DNA from: a virus
DNA: 35,436 bases
Direction: 5' to 3' (one strand)
Virus record (IMG/VR): IMGVR_UViG_3300025769_000380
Coordinates: 1-35,436 of that record
Of this stretch, positions 21,962 through 28,593 are shown one piece after another. A program made the position numbers and the translations under genes. The notes beneath the pieces were generated by a model that had not been told where the DNA came from, searched no databases, and saw only the letters and a program-made list of their open reading frames with translations. How positions within the stretch are numbered: position 1 is the stretch's first letter; every line of letters begins with the position of its first letter.

Positions 21962-22205
21962 CCTTTATAAATTTTATATTATTCTTTATTTTATCTTCGC
22001 TCATAATTTTAGCCAAGTCAACTGACAAGTTAAACTTATAAACTTCTAACGCATTATATATGCCTGCACATTCTAAATACATCTCTAACTCCTCGTATTG
22101 TTTTAAGATAATCTTTATCTCATCAACACTTGTTCCCTTCTCTAGTTCATAGGTTGTCAAAGCAAAGTACTCTGCAATCTTAGAACTAGATAAATCATCT
22201 CTCAT
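21933..22205 (-). CDS. Hypothetical helical protein, 90 aa
   Basis: MRDDLSSSKIAEYFALTTYE... with a helical core (VDEIKIILKQYEELEMYLEC; GIYNALEVYKFNLSVDLAKI) and a basic C-terminus (KDDRKNKKGS). No family is recognised. It overlaps both neighbours by a few bases, between the exonuclease and the DnaA-like protein, so a replication-accessory role is possible but unproven. Confidence 0.55.
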   Translation of the reverse strand: MRDDLSSSKIAEYFALTTYELEKGTSVDEIKIILKQYEELEMYLECAGIYNALEVYKFNLSVDLAKIMSEDKIKNNIKFIKDDRKNKKGS

Positions 22206-22888
22206 TCTGTTCTTAGTCTAAGTAAATTATAACATTGTATATATTTTAATTTTGCTTTCTGTTTATATATTTCTTTAAACAACCCATATACTTTTTTAGT
22301 AAATTGATAATGAGTTGTACATTCTGCAAACAACTTCTCTGCATACTTCTTACCATAACCTTTACAATAGTTTACGTTGTCTATTGTATCACCTACAATC
22401 ATTTGTGTGTAGAAATTGTTTAGTGCTTCTACCTCTGATACATCATACATACATTGATGATTGTAATGATAGTTGTATATTAAAGCTGGTAGTTGCATAT
22501 AATCTTTATCTAATGCTAAGATGATTACATTGTCTCTGCCTTCTTCTTTAGCTATGTGATTCCAGTATCTAGCAACTAAGTCATCTGTCTCAACACCACA
22601 AGCTTTGATGCCATCATACTTCTCAGTAACATACTCATGTATCTCCTGTAATATTAAAGGAAGCTCACTTCCCTTTCTATTAGCTTTATATTGAACATCT
22701 AATAGTTTTCTAAAATTTCCACTACTATTATTAAAAGTAATAACTGAATCAATATCATAACGACCATATAAGTTTGTTAGTATGTTATCGAAAGAATCAT
22801 CATACTCTTTCTTTGCTTGTTCTAAATCACCATCAGCTCTAAAGCACGAAGCCCACACCAAACTATCTGCATCAAATAAGACAGTCAT
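22202..22888 (-). CDS. 5'-3' exonuclease (FEN/PIN-like, T5 exo/T4 RNase H type)
   Basis: A 228-residue protein with the metal-binding motifs of the family: FDADSLVW (Asp6, Asp8), FRKLLDVQYKANRKG (59-73) equivalent to the helical arch base, ETDD (100-103), LDKDYMQLP (126-134), and VGDTIDNV (165-172) followed by the helix-hairpin-helix CKGYGKKYAEKLF. Such enzymes remove RNA primers and flaps during phage replication. The length is typical for phage-only versions without a polymerase domain. The start overlaps nothing and lies 4 nt after the preceding stop. Confidence 0.88.
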   Translation of the reverse strand: MTVLFDADSLVWASCFRADGDLEQAKKEYDDSFDNILTNLYGRYDIDSVITFNNSSGNFRKLLDVQYKANRKGSELPLILQEIHEYVTEKYDGIKACGVETDDLVARYWNHIAKEEGRDNVIILALDKDYMQLPALIYNYHYNHQCMYDVSEVEALNNFYTQMIVGDTIDNVNYCKGYGKKYAEKLFAECTTHYQFTKKVYGLFKEIYKQKAKLKYIQCYNLLRLRTE

Positions 22889-22891
22889 ATA

Positions 22892-23047
22892 TTATTTGTA
22901 TGTGTTGTTGCTTGTCTTGTTTAACATATTACCTTCTGTATCAAAGACTGTATAGCCTTCGCTACATAAAAGTACTATTGCTTTATTACGTTCAATAGCT
23001 CTCTGTTGACTTCTAAATGTTTCAAATGTTTCGTTTGATATTGGCAT
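22892..23047 (-). CDS. Hypothetical protein, 51 aa
   Basis: I choose ATG 23047 (MPISNETFETFRSQQRAIER...) because it follows an A-rich leader (AAAAACAATTAATATG). An upstream ATG at 23101 would add 18 residues that overlap the previous gene. The C-terminal part (AIVLLCSEGYTVFDTEGNML) looks like a short beta hairpin domain. No family is recognised. Confidence 0.5.
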   Translation of the reverse strand: MPISNETFETFRSQQRAIERNKAIVLLCSEGYTVFDTEGNMLNKTSNNTYK

Positions 23048-23069
23048 ATTAATTGTTTTTAATTGTTTA

Positions 23070-23309
23070 TTATATAAAGCTGTCATGATACTCTTCTTCA
23101 TCTTGAATCTGTTGAGCAGCTTTGTTTTCTATTTCTGTTATTGTTTCTCCGTCTAACAAGTCTGTTATGTCTTGGTCTCCACATACTATAGATATAGACT
23201 GGAACTCTGTAGGGTCTGATGGGTACATATAAGTAGCGTTACATCCTTCGTAATATTGACCTTTAATATCTAATGTAACTCCACTATAATTAATTCTAAT
23301 TTCTCTCAT
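23070..23309 (-). CDS. Hypothetical acidic protein, 79 aa
   Basis: MREIRINYSGVTLDIKGQYY... then SISIVCGDQDITDLLDGETI and an acidic helix (EIENKAAQQIQDEEEYHDSF). The pattern (beta hairpin, then D-x-T-x-LL and an acidic C-terminal helix) is common in small replication-region proteins of phages, with no known function. It is the first gene after a host-type promoter at 23337-23367, with an A-rich leader. Confidence 0.55.
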   Translation of the reverse strand: MREIRINYSGVTLDIKGQYYEGCNATYMYPSDPTEFQSISIVCGDQDITDLLDGETITEIENKAAQQIQDEEEYHDSFI

Positions 23310-23336
23310 TGTTTATTATCTTTATTGTTAATAACT

Positions 23337-23367
23337 GCAATATATAATAAATATTTATATATCACAA
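23337..23367 (-). promoter_or_regulatory. Host-type promoter inside the middle operon
   Basis: Minus strand: GTTG (TTG at 23367-23365), 20-nt spacer, TATATTGC (23344-23337), 28 nt before the ATG at 23309. The -7 element and the following TTAACAATAAA leader closely resemble the promoter at 28508. The -33 element lies in the end of the upstream gene. Confidence 0.5.
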
Positions 23368-23826
23368 CTTTTTTAACTCTAAATGTTTTATGTGGTTATA
23401 TTTAACCTTAACTACCTTGTCTTTCTTTCCCCACTTCTCTCTAGTATAATACATTAAATAGTTTCTTTTATCTGTCGTGTCTCCACCTACATTGTTAAAG
23501 ACAAACTTAAGTAAATCACTTCTTTTATATATGCTAAAACAATCTAACTCTTTTATGTGCATAGCTATATAGTAAGCCTCACCTCTTAACCAACCTTTAT
23601 TACCATTAACATTTGTATACTCTAACCATATAGTATTTAAATGTCTATTGCCTTTAACATCTACACCATATCCATCTACATAACAATCTATATGCTTATA
23701 CCAATCATCCTCTGTTGAAGACATCTTCCAGTCATGACCAGTAGACATAACCTTTTTCTTAAACAAAGACTCATAATAGTCTCCATCTTTAGCACAAGAG
23801 TCATATCTTTCTTTGGTTACTTTCAT
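23362..23826 (-). CDS. PD-(D/E)XK-like nuclease
   Basis: A 154-residue protein. Residues ~15-60 fit the restriction-endonuclease fold core: a helix with an acidic residue (DYYESLFKKKVM), then DDWYKHIDCYVDGYGVDVKG, where the D-x(n)-DVK pattern supplies the catalytic Asp/Lys. It continues with IWLEYTNVNGNKGWLRGEAY, a segment I recognise from a widespread phage family (NGNxGWLxGEAxYIA). It probably cuts or trims DNA in recombination or host-DNA degradation. The substrate is unknown. It overlaps the upstream gene by 26 nt. Confidence 0.6.
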   Translation of the reverse strand: MKVTKERYDSCAKDGDYYESLFKKKVMSTGHDWKMSSTEDDWYKHIDCYVDGYGVDVKGNRHLNTIWLEYTNVNGNKGWLRGEAYYIAMHIKELDCFSIYKRSDLLKFVFNNVGGDTTDKRNYLMYYTREKWGKKDKVVKVKYNHIKHLELKKL

Positions 23827-24202
23827 CTCTGTTTCTATTGTACTGGTCTATGTACCATTGCTCATCTCTTTCGTTAGAGTTCTCTAATTCTTTTTGTAGG
23901 TTAGCCATAGCTCTCCATGCAACCTTTGCGCTATGACGAATACCATCTGTATCTGTCTTACCAGCTTCCACTAGGTGTCTAGCCAAAGCATCCAGCTCAT
24001 CTGTACTCTTCTCTCTATCCCAATGTAAAGGCTCATCAGGATGATGTTGCTCGTTTCCTTTTAAAGATACTCTAGCTAATTCTGCTATGGCATCAGGAAA
24101 GTATTTAATGACTCCAGTATAAATAGGAATCCTTTTTCTCTCTTGACTATTAGTTGGTAGATTACCAAACTCTTCCTCGTATGCTTTTCTACTATCACTC
24201 AT
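23801..24202 (-). CDS. dATP/dGTP diphosphohydrolase N-terminal-domain-like protein
   Basis: A 133-residue protein. The core (residues ~25-105) shows the signature of the dATP/dGTP diphosphohydrolase N-terminal family: YTGVIKYFPDAIAELARVSL, KGNEQHHPDEPLHWDREKST, DELDALARHLVEAGKTDTDG, RHSAKVAWRAMANLQ. Family members are MazG-like nucleotide pyrophosphatases, some linked to diaminopurine-containing phage genomes. No purZ-like gene or DNA polymerase is visible here, so a role in adjusting deoxynucleotide pools is the modest reading. The conserved acid-rich helices with Glu40, Glu68 and Asp69-like positions fit metal binding. Confidence 0.65.
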   Translation of the reverse strand: MSDSRKAYEEEFGNLPTNSQERKRIPIYTGVIKYFPDAIAELARVSLKGNEQHHPDEPLHWDREKSTDELDALARHLVEAGKTDTDGIRHSAKVAWRAMANLQKELENSNERDEQWYIDQYNRNRDESNQRKI

Positions 24203-24353
24203 CTGTTTCTTCTTTTTCTTCCTTAAATAATATTTCTTCCATCTTCTTTATTCTTTCGCTAAAGTTTACATTGGTTAGATATAACTGAGTAAGAACCTTT
24301 TCCATCCTACCCATCCTTTGCGATATTGTATGTTTCTTATCTTTTAGTTTCAT
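24195..24353 (-). CDS. Small charged helical protein, 52 aa
   Basis: ATG 24353 overlaps the TGA of the phosphoesterase gene (ATGA), and the stop overlaps the next gene's start region by 8 nt. The product MKLKDKKHTISQRMGRMEKV... is a single highly charged helix ending KEEKEETDE, with heptad-like hydrophobics (probable coiled coil). No family is recognised. The coupling on both sides fills what would otherwise be a 150-nt gap. Confidence 0.6.
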   Translation of the reverse strand: MKLKDKKHTISQRMGRMEKVLTQLYLTNVNFSERIKKMEEILFKEEKEETDE

Positions 24354-25063
24354 AAATCCATTAATTCATTAACAACTGTATGTCCTCCAAATACTACTGC
24401 ACAACCTATAGCTGGTTTCTTTCCTGCCTTAGCATAAGCAAACGCATACTTCTCGTGGTCTATGCCACAACCTACTTGTGTAGCAAATACTTTAAACTTA
24501 GCACCAACACACCATTCACTATAACATTGTGTATGTAGGTGTCCTTGTACTGTAGACATCATATCTCCTTTAGCTTTTGTTCTAGCTGTTCCTCCTTCTC
24601 CATGTAAATACTGTACATTGTCTACAACTAATCTTTCTATAAAATTCCAGTTAGGAGTGTTTAGTACATCAGAATAATCTCTTATCCATTTACTAGGTAT
24701 GCCTCCTGTCTGTGCTTTCCTTGCTATAATCCTATCGTGATTACCAATGATTACATCTGCTTTAGGAAATACTTTATACCATCTAGCTATTCTATCTATA
24801 GCTATATCTAACTCATCTCCTCCACCTAAACCATCAGCATTCGTTTCATGATAACTTGAATAATGATTGTCTATTACATCACCTATAAATATAACCTTGT
24901 TACAATTATACTTAGAGTATATGTCTTTGCAGAAGTTTAAGTATTTGTCTAAGCAAAAAGGCTCGTGTAAATCTCCTATAACTAAAACCCTAGTTTCTCT
25001 TTTAGTTACATTAAGAAATGCTTTAAGCTTATTGCCTTTTAGTCTTGGTCTAAAATCTTTCAT
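24350..25063 (-). CDS. Calcineurin-like metallophosphoesterase
   Basis: A 237-residue protein with all canonical motifs of the superfamily in order: GDLHEP (30-35), GDVIDNH (61-67), GNHD (107-110), LHGE (153-156) and GHLH (174-177), giving a di-metal centre. Phage members include nucleases and phosphatases acting in replication or DNA end processing, but the substrate cannot be told from the motifs. The neighbours are all nucleic-acid enzymes, which favours a phosphodiesterase acting on DNA or nucleotides. It starts 2 nt after the preceding stop. Confidence 0.85.
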   Translation of the reverse strand: MKDFRPRLKGNKLKAFLNVTKRETRVLVIGDLHEPFCLDKYLNFCKDIYSKYNCNKVIFIGDVIDNHYSSYHETNADGLGGGDELDIAIDRIARWYKVFPKADVIIGNHDRIIARKAQTGGIPSKWIRDYSDVLNTPNWNFIERLVVDNVQYLHGEGGTARTKAKGDMMSTVQGHLHTQCYSEWCVGAKFKVFATQVGCGIDHEKYAFAYAKAGKKPAIGCAVVFGGHTVVNELMDL

Positions 25064-25064
25064 C

Positions 25065-25481
25065 TTAATCGTATTGGTTAAACAAGATTCTTAATTCATC
25101 AGTCATTGTTTTAATACAAGAACCACAACTTGTCCTTTCTCTTCTTTGATTAAACACCCTGTTGTATATCTTTAACAATCTGTTTTGGTCATCTTGTCTA
25201 ATCACATTAGACTTCTTATTAAACCAGTCAGATAAATAAGTATACTCCTCTTGTGTTAAACAGTTTACATTCCTTCTTTTAAGAATAGGAATTGCATTCA
25301 TCTTCTCCTTTCGTTCATCACAACCACAATCCTCACCAGCAATAAACTTAACTGCTTTCTTGATTCCTGTAGCTTCTGTAACCTTCTCAACTATATCTCC
25401 TAGTCCGAGTGTGTTCTCTTTGTTAAACTTCTTCTTCCATTCCTTGTACTCTTTAGTACGCTTGTCTTTAGGTTCTTTCAT
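25065..25481 (-). CDS. Conserved Bacteroidota phage protein with GEDCGCDERKE motif
   Basis: A 138-residue protein. The conserved block LGLGDIVEKVTEATGIKKAV-KFIAGEDCGCDERKEKMN is one I recognise in many flavobacterial phage genomes. It is followed by CLTQEEYTYLSDWF and a C-terminal CGSC (SCGSCIKTM). Cys-Gly-Cys plus CGSC could form a zinc site or redox pair. No function is known to me. It lies directly between the sigma-like gene and the phosphoesterase, with a basic N-terminus suggesting nucleic-acid contact or a partner role to one of them. Confidence 0.6.
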   Translation of the reverse strand: MKEPKDKRTKEYKEWKKKFNKENTLGLGDIVEKVTEATGIKKAVKFIAGEDCGCDERKEKMNAIPILKRRNVNCLTQEEYTYLSDWFNKKSNVIRQDDQNRLLKIYNRVFNQRRERTSCGSCIKTMTDELRILFNQYD

Positions 25482-25485
25482 AGTA

Positions 25486-26049
25486 TTATATTTTATCGTA
25501 ATCTTTATTGTAAAAATCCTCTACATCCTCACTAAATTTCTCTTGTATAATCTCTCTGTGGTTTTTTATTGTATTGTAGATACTGGACCTGCCTATGCCT
25601 AATTCCTTTACTAGCTTATCTAATGATAAACCTGTAGTGAAATAAGCAATACATAAATTCTTATTATAGAAATCCCAAGTGTTTATTTCATCTAGTATTC
25701 TATTATAAATCTTTGTAAATGCTTCTTGCTCTTCCATATCCATACCAGCATAATAAGCTGGAGTCTCAGTTAGAGAATCTACTTCATCATTATCCATTAT
25801 CTCAAAGAACGTATACTTGCCTCTTGTCCTCTTGTAATCTATATACATAGACTTCAATGTTAAATAGATATAAAATCTATTCGCAGACTCGTCATCATAC
25901 ATCACATTCTTTCCTTCCTTAACCAATCTGTCTATTCGCAGATACATCTGCTGGACAATATCTTCTGCCATACTAGGGTTACACCCCATATTAAGAACCA
26001 TCTTCAACCATAAAGTGTGATTCCTAGCCACCTTTTCTAATACATTCAT
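25486..26049 (-). CDS. ECF-like RNA polymerase sigma factor
   Basis: A 187-residue protein. The N-terminal part (HTLWLKMVLNMGCNPSMAED-IVQQMYLRI, ~11-40) matches sigma-70 region 2.1-2.2 of ECF factors. YLTLKSMYIDYKRTRGKYTF resembles regions 2.3-2.4, and the C-terminus holds a helix-turn-helix like region 4 (LSLDKLVKELGIGRSSIYNT-IKNHREII, ~138-165). It probably redirects host RNA polymerase to phage promoters. The six AAACA-N14/15-CGTTATC elements in this window, which have ECF-type geometry, are the obvious candidate targets. It overlaps the RusA-like gene by 4 nt within the middle operon, as suits an activator of late genes. Confidence 0.7.
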   Translation of the reverse strand: MNVLEKVARNHTLWLKMVLNMGCNPSMAEDIVQQMYLRIDRLVKEGKNVMYDDESANRFYIYLTLKSMYIDYKRTRGKYTFFEIMDNDEVDSLTETPAYYAGMDMEEQEAFTKIYNRILDEINTWDFYNKNLCIAYFTTGLSLDKLVKELGIGRSSIYNTIKNHREIIQEKFSEDVEDFYNKDYDKI

Positions 26050-26438
26050 ATACTTTTTATAAAAACTTCAACTCTCGGATTCTCTCTGTCTAATTCTGTC
26101 GGCATTATTGTTTCTGTTTTTACAAAATCATCATTGTCATCTGTCCAACAACCTAATTGAGTTATTGCATCTAACAGATACTTTGATGTTATACTTACAA
26201 CATTCATTTTATCTAGCATATTATTTCTAGCTTTATAAACCTTGTAAGTTATTTCTACTGGTGTTTTTATTTTTACTCCTTCTAATTGTTCTCTTAATAG
26301 TTCTTTATACTTAACTTTAACTTTGTTGTTTATTTGAAAGTGTAAGTTTCTATATGTATTCATATTAACAAAAACCTTTTTATCTGCTTTTGTTTTTCTT
26401 TCTATAGTAATATATAAAGGACATATAAGTTTAATCAT
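26046..26438 (-). CDS. RusA-like Holliday junction resolvase
   Basis: A 130-residue protein, the usual size for phage RusA-type endonucleases. The family core is visible in DKMNVVSITSKYLLDAITQL followed by GCWTDDNDDFVKTE, where the conserved Asp residues form the catalytic metal site. The N-terminal beta strands (MIKLICPLYITIERKTK) are followed by a basic helix. It resolves recombination and replication intermediates before packaging, in partnership with the ERF and SSB-like proteins encoded just upstream. The first Asp of the usual motif is followed by KMN rather than DN. Confidence 0.75.
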   Translation of the reverse strand: MIKLICPLYITIERKTKADKKVFVNMNTYRNLHFQINNKVKVKYKELLREQLEGVKIKTPVEITYKVYKARNNMLDKMNVVSITSKYLLDAITQLGCWTDDNDDFVKTETIMPTELDRENPRVEVFIKSI

Positions 26439-27309
26439 AAGGTAACTCTTTATGCTTTATGTCTATACCTTGTAATGGGTTGTATAGGTTACCTACTAAT
26501 ATAGGATAACCGTAATCATTAACTTTAAAGCTAAATGTATCAAAAGGAAAACCTCTACTTCTTCTACATCTAACTGTAATCTGTTCATGGTGAACAGTAT
26601 TTACTTCTAATTCTATTTGTGTTTCTGCTTTCTTTTCTAGTAAACTACCTAAGTGTCCTGTTGGTTTAGATGAACCATAGTTAGAATGTATTATTGTAAT
26701 GATATGACAGTTAAAGTTAGCTGTCCATTCCATTAGTTTTTGCACTACATTATTACTTTCTTCAAGGTTGTTTACATCACTAATTAAATCAGCAACACCA
26801 TCTATTATTACAATACCAGCTTTACCTTCTTCTACTCTTTCTCTTAACCAATACTCTATAAATTCTAATCTAGTTTTATATCCTATGGTTCTTAATGTAA
26901 AAGTCTGATAGTTGTCATCTTGTTTTGTATTGTTCATATCTAGCACTCTTCTAAATACTTTTTGACAATGCCATTTACCTTGCTCTGTGTCAAAGTGTAA
27001 TAGTTTTCTATCTCCTCTATGTCCTTTAATCTCTCCCCCAAACTTGTTACTACCTGCTAGGTAAACAGAAGCTAATAGACTAACAAAGAATGTTTTCTTA
27101 GTTTTAGGTGGTGCTTGTACAAAACTAAAGTTTCCATAAGTTCCAATAGGAACTGGATATGTTTGTACACCATCTTTAGTTGTAAAGCTTTTTTCCCCTA
27201 TAGATAATGCTATAGGTGGATATACTATCTTTTCAGTAGTGTCTAGGATGCAATCTTGTTCAACTACTTCCATTACTAAATTGTTTATTGTTCTTTCTTC
27301 TAGTGTCAT
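26431..27309 (-). CDS. RecA/RepA-like AAA ATPase (replicative helicase-type)
   Basis: A 292-residue protein with the AAA_25/RepA-like RecA fold. The P-loop region is FVQAPPKTKKTFFVSLLASV (Walker A APPKTKKT, 66-73), sensor-like HFDTEQGKWHCQKVFRRVLD, Walker B GIVIIDGVADLISDV (165-179) and a downstream HIITIIHSNYGSSKPTGHLG typical of RepA/DnaB-like ATPases. It likely works as a replicative helicase or helicase loader. The Walker A is non-canonical: alanine replaces the first glycine and lysine stands where the second usually is (GxxxxGKT), but K72-T73 are kept. It lies 5 nt beyond a terminator, so its expression depends on readthrough. Confidence 0.75.
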   Translation of the reverse strand: MTLEERTINNLVMEVVEQDCILDTTEKIVYPPIALSIGEKSFTTKDGVQTYPVPIGTYGNFSFVQAPPKTKKTFFVSLLASVYLAGSNKFGGEIKGHRGDRKLLHFDTEQGKWHCQKVFRRVLDMNNTKQDDNYQTFTLRTIGYKTRLEFIEYWLRERVEEGKAGIVIIDGVADLISDVNNLEESNNVVQKLMEWTANFNCHIITIIHSNYGSSKPTGHLGSLLEKKAETQIELEVNTVHHEQITVRCRRSRGFPFDTFSFKVNDYGYPILVGNLYNPLQGIDIKHKELPYD

Positions 27310-27314
27310 ATAAT

Positions 27315-27341
27315 AAAAAAGGGAGGGTTATTAGCCCTCCC
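27315..27341 (-). terminator. Intrinsic terminator / attenuator after the SSB-like gene
   Basis: A 7-bp perfect stem GGGAGGG/CCCTCCC with a 7-nt loop and T6 on the minus strand (27320-27315). It lies 6 nt downstream of the SSB-like stop and only a few bases before the ATPase start. It probably lets much SSB be made relative to the downstream enzymes. Confidence 0.82.
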
Positions 27342-27347
27342 TATTAA

Positions 27348-27647
27348 TTAAAATGGTAAATCGTTGCTAGTGGAAGCAACCGTTTCTTTTTTTGCTCCGT
27401 CTTTCTCTGCTGCTACGCAGTTTCCATCCGTCCAAACTACTTTTCCGTTGCCAATGTAGACTTTGTCTTTCTTAGCTTCTCTTTCCTCTTTTGTTTGGCT
27501 ATCAAATAAAGATACGTTTTGACCAAATTGGTTAGTCTCATCATTCACAGATATTGTGAAATTATAGTAGACTCCTTTTTTTCCTTCTACAAATTTTTCT
27601 TTTGGTAAGTTTTGTAGATTCATACTTACGTTAATTAAACTACTCAT
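27348..27647 (-). CDS. Single-stranded DNA-binding protein-like
   Basis: A 99-residue protein with an OB-fold-like strand pattern: LINVSMNLQNLPKEKFVEGK, KGVYYNFTISVNDETNQFGQ, KVYIGNGKVVWTDG. It ends in an acidic/hydrophobic tip SNDLPF like the DDDIPF tail of bacterial SSB, which recruits partner proteins. It protects ssDNA during replication and ERF-mediated annealing. The size is smaller than bacterial SSB but typical for phage versions. The upstream gene is the ERF recombinase and the downstream one the ATPase, and a terminator just after the stop suggests high dosage. Confidence 0.65.
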   Translation of the reverse strand: MSSLINVSMNLQNLPKEKFVEGKKGVYYNFTISVNDETNQFGQNVSLFDSQTKEEREAKKDKVYIGNGKVVWTDGNCVAAEKDGAKKETVASTSNDLPF

Positions 27648-27665
27648 ATATATTAAATTTAATGG

Positions 27666-28115
27666 TTATAATAAATTAAAGTCTTTAGATTTTGTACTAA
27701 AGCTTTTCTCTTTGCCATGTGTATTGGTTACATCTGCATCCTTTGTGTCGTCTATTAATAATAAACCATTCAAGGCATACTTTCTTGCATAAGAACTAGA
27801 TGAACCAAATGACTGTGATATGTCCATACCCTTTCTATTAGGGTCTATACCAGCTTGTGCTGTTGATTCCATTTTACCATCAGGGCAATGTAAGACTGCT
27901 CTTGCTTGTACATAGGGAATACCACATACTTCTTTTACTTCGTCAGTAATCATTAAAGACAAACCATACTTTGCAAGCAAAGGTTTTACTGACTCTAGTA
28001 TGTCTTCACAACTTCTATAGTTGTATTTACCAAAGTTGTTTCTTTGGTTCTTTGGAGCTTTAAGCTCCGTTTGTAAGAGAACTACTCTCTCATGAAATGT
28101 GTACTCTGTTTTCAT
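27666..28115 (-). CDS. ERF-family single-strand annealing recombinase
   Basis: A 149-residue protein with a clear ERF core: LQTELKAPKNQRNNFGKYNY, RSCEDILESVKPLLAKYGLS, YVQARAVLHC, and SQSFGSSSSYARKYALNGLLLIDDTKDAD. The last is the family signature (GSxxSYARKYALxxLxxIDDxxDxD). It anneals complementary ssDNA and supports recombination-dependent replication. It is shorter than P22 Erf because it lacks the C-terminal domain. It overlaps the preceding small gene by 26 nt. Confidence 0.88.
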   Translation of the reverse strand: MKTEYTFHERVVLLQTELKAPKNQRNNFGKYNYRSCEDILESVKPLLAKYGLSLMITDEVKEVCGIPYVQARAVLHCPDGKMESTAQAGIDPNRKGMDISQSFGSSSSYARKYALNGLLLIDDTKDADVTNTHGKEKSFSTKSKDFNLL

Positions 28116-28317
28116 TATTATTTATTTGTTTATTAAATTTGTCTTGCCACTTTGACAAGTTTTCTTCTAACTCTCTATTTTCTAATCTTAATGTATTGAC
28201 ATGAAAATAGATTTCTGTTAATGCTGTTTTGCATTTTTTCTTATTACTATTGTTCTTAAGAAAGTATTCACTAAGTATTTGAAAGTTCTTGTGAAAATTT
28301 ATCTCTTGCATTCTCAT
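28090..28317 (-). CDS. Hypothetical helical protein, 75 aa
   Basis: MRMQEINFHKNFQILSEYFL... with a basic helix (KKKCKTALTEIYFHVNTLRL) and a coiled-coil C-terminus (ENRELEENLSKWQDKFNKQI). No family is recognised. The ATG at 28317 overlaps the stop of the ORF upstream (ATGA); a second ATG at 28311 is possible. It is placed just before the recombinase and could be an accessory or regulatory protein. Confidence 0.5.
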   Translation of the reverse strand: MRMQEINFHKNFQILSEYFLKNNSNKKKCKTALTEIYFHVNTLRLENRELEENLSKWQDKFNKQINNNENRVHIS

Positions 28318-28481
28318 TGAAATAATTTATTTCTTATTTCATTTATATATTCATCAGTACATTCTCCAGTAAGTAATTCAAAGATGTATGATTCTAATTG
28401 TAAGTTTTCTTGCTCTAAGGTATGTACTCTGTCTTGTAGTGTTTTAATCCTTAGATTTTTGTAGGTTATTAAGTCTTCCAT
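28314..28481 (-). CDS. Small coiled-coil protein, 55 aa, first gene of the replication operon
   Basis: ATG 28481 follows the A-rich leader AAAAAAACAATAAACA, 27 nt after a promoter -7 element. The product MEDLITYKNLRIKTLQDRVH... continues in heptads (TLEQENLQLESYIFELL) and ends with a second short helix. Its stop overlaps the next ATG (ATGA). No family is recognised, but the promoter, leader and coupling together make translation likely. Confidence 0.62.
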   Translation of the reverse strand: MEDLITYKNLRIKTLQDRVHTLEQENLQLESYIFELLTGECTDEYINEIRNKLFQ

Positions 28482-28507
28482 TGTTTATTGTTTTTTTGTT
28501 ACAGTAT

Positions 28508-28538
28508 GCAATATACACAAAAATATTAATAAAACAAA
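28508..28538 (-). promoter_or_regulatory. Host-type promoter for the replication operon
   Basis: Minus strand: TTTG (28538-28535), 19-nt spacer, TATATTGC (28515-28508), then a TAACAA leader and ATG at 28481. The -7 element matches the one at 23337 exactly. The -33 element is embedded in the T-tract of the terminator that ends the lysis genes. Confidence 0.55.
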
Positions 28539-28565
28539 AAAGAGGGCAGAAATAATTCCACCCTC
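28536..28565 (-). terminator. Intrinsic terminator closing the lysis/late operon
   Basis: A 10-bp stem with two central G-U pairs (GAGGG-TG-GAA / TTT/C-TG-CCCTC) and a 4-nt loop, followed by T6 on the minus strand (28541-28536). It is 28 nt after the stop of the degenerate M15 gene. Confidence 0.78.
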
Positions 28566-28593
28566 CTAAAACAAAAAACAATAATAAACAATA

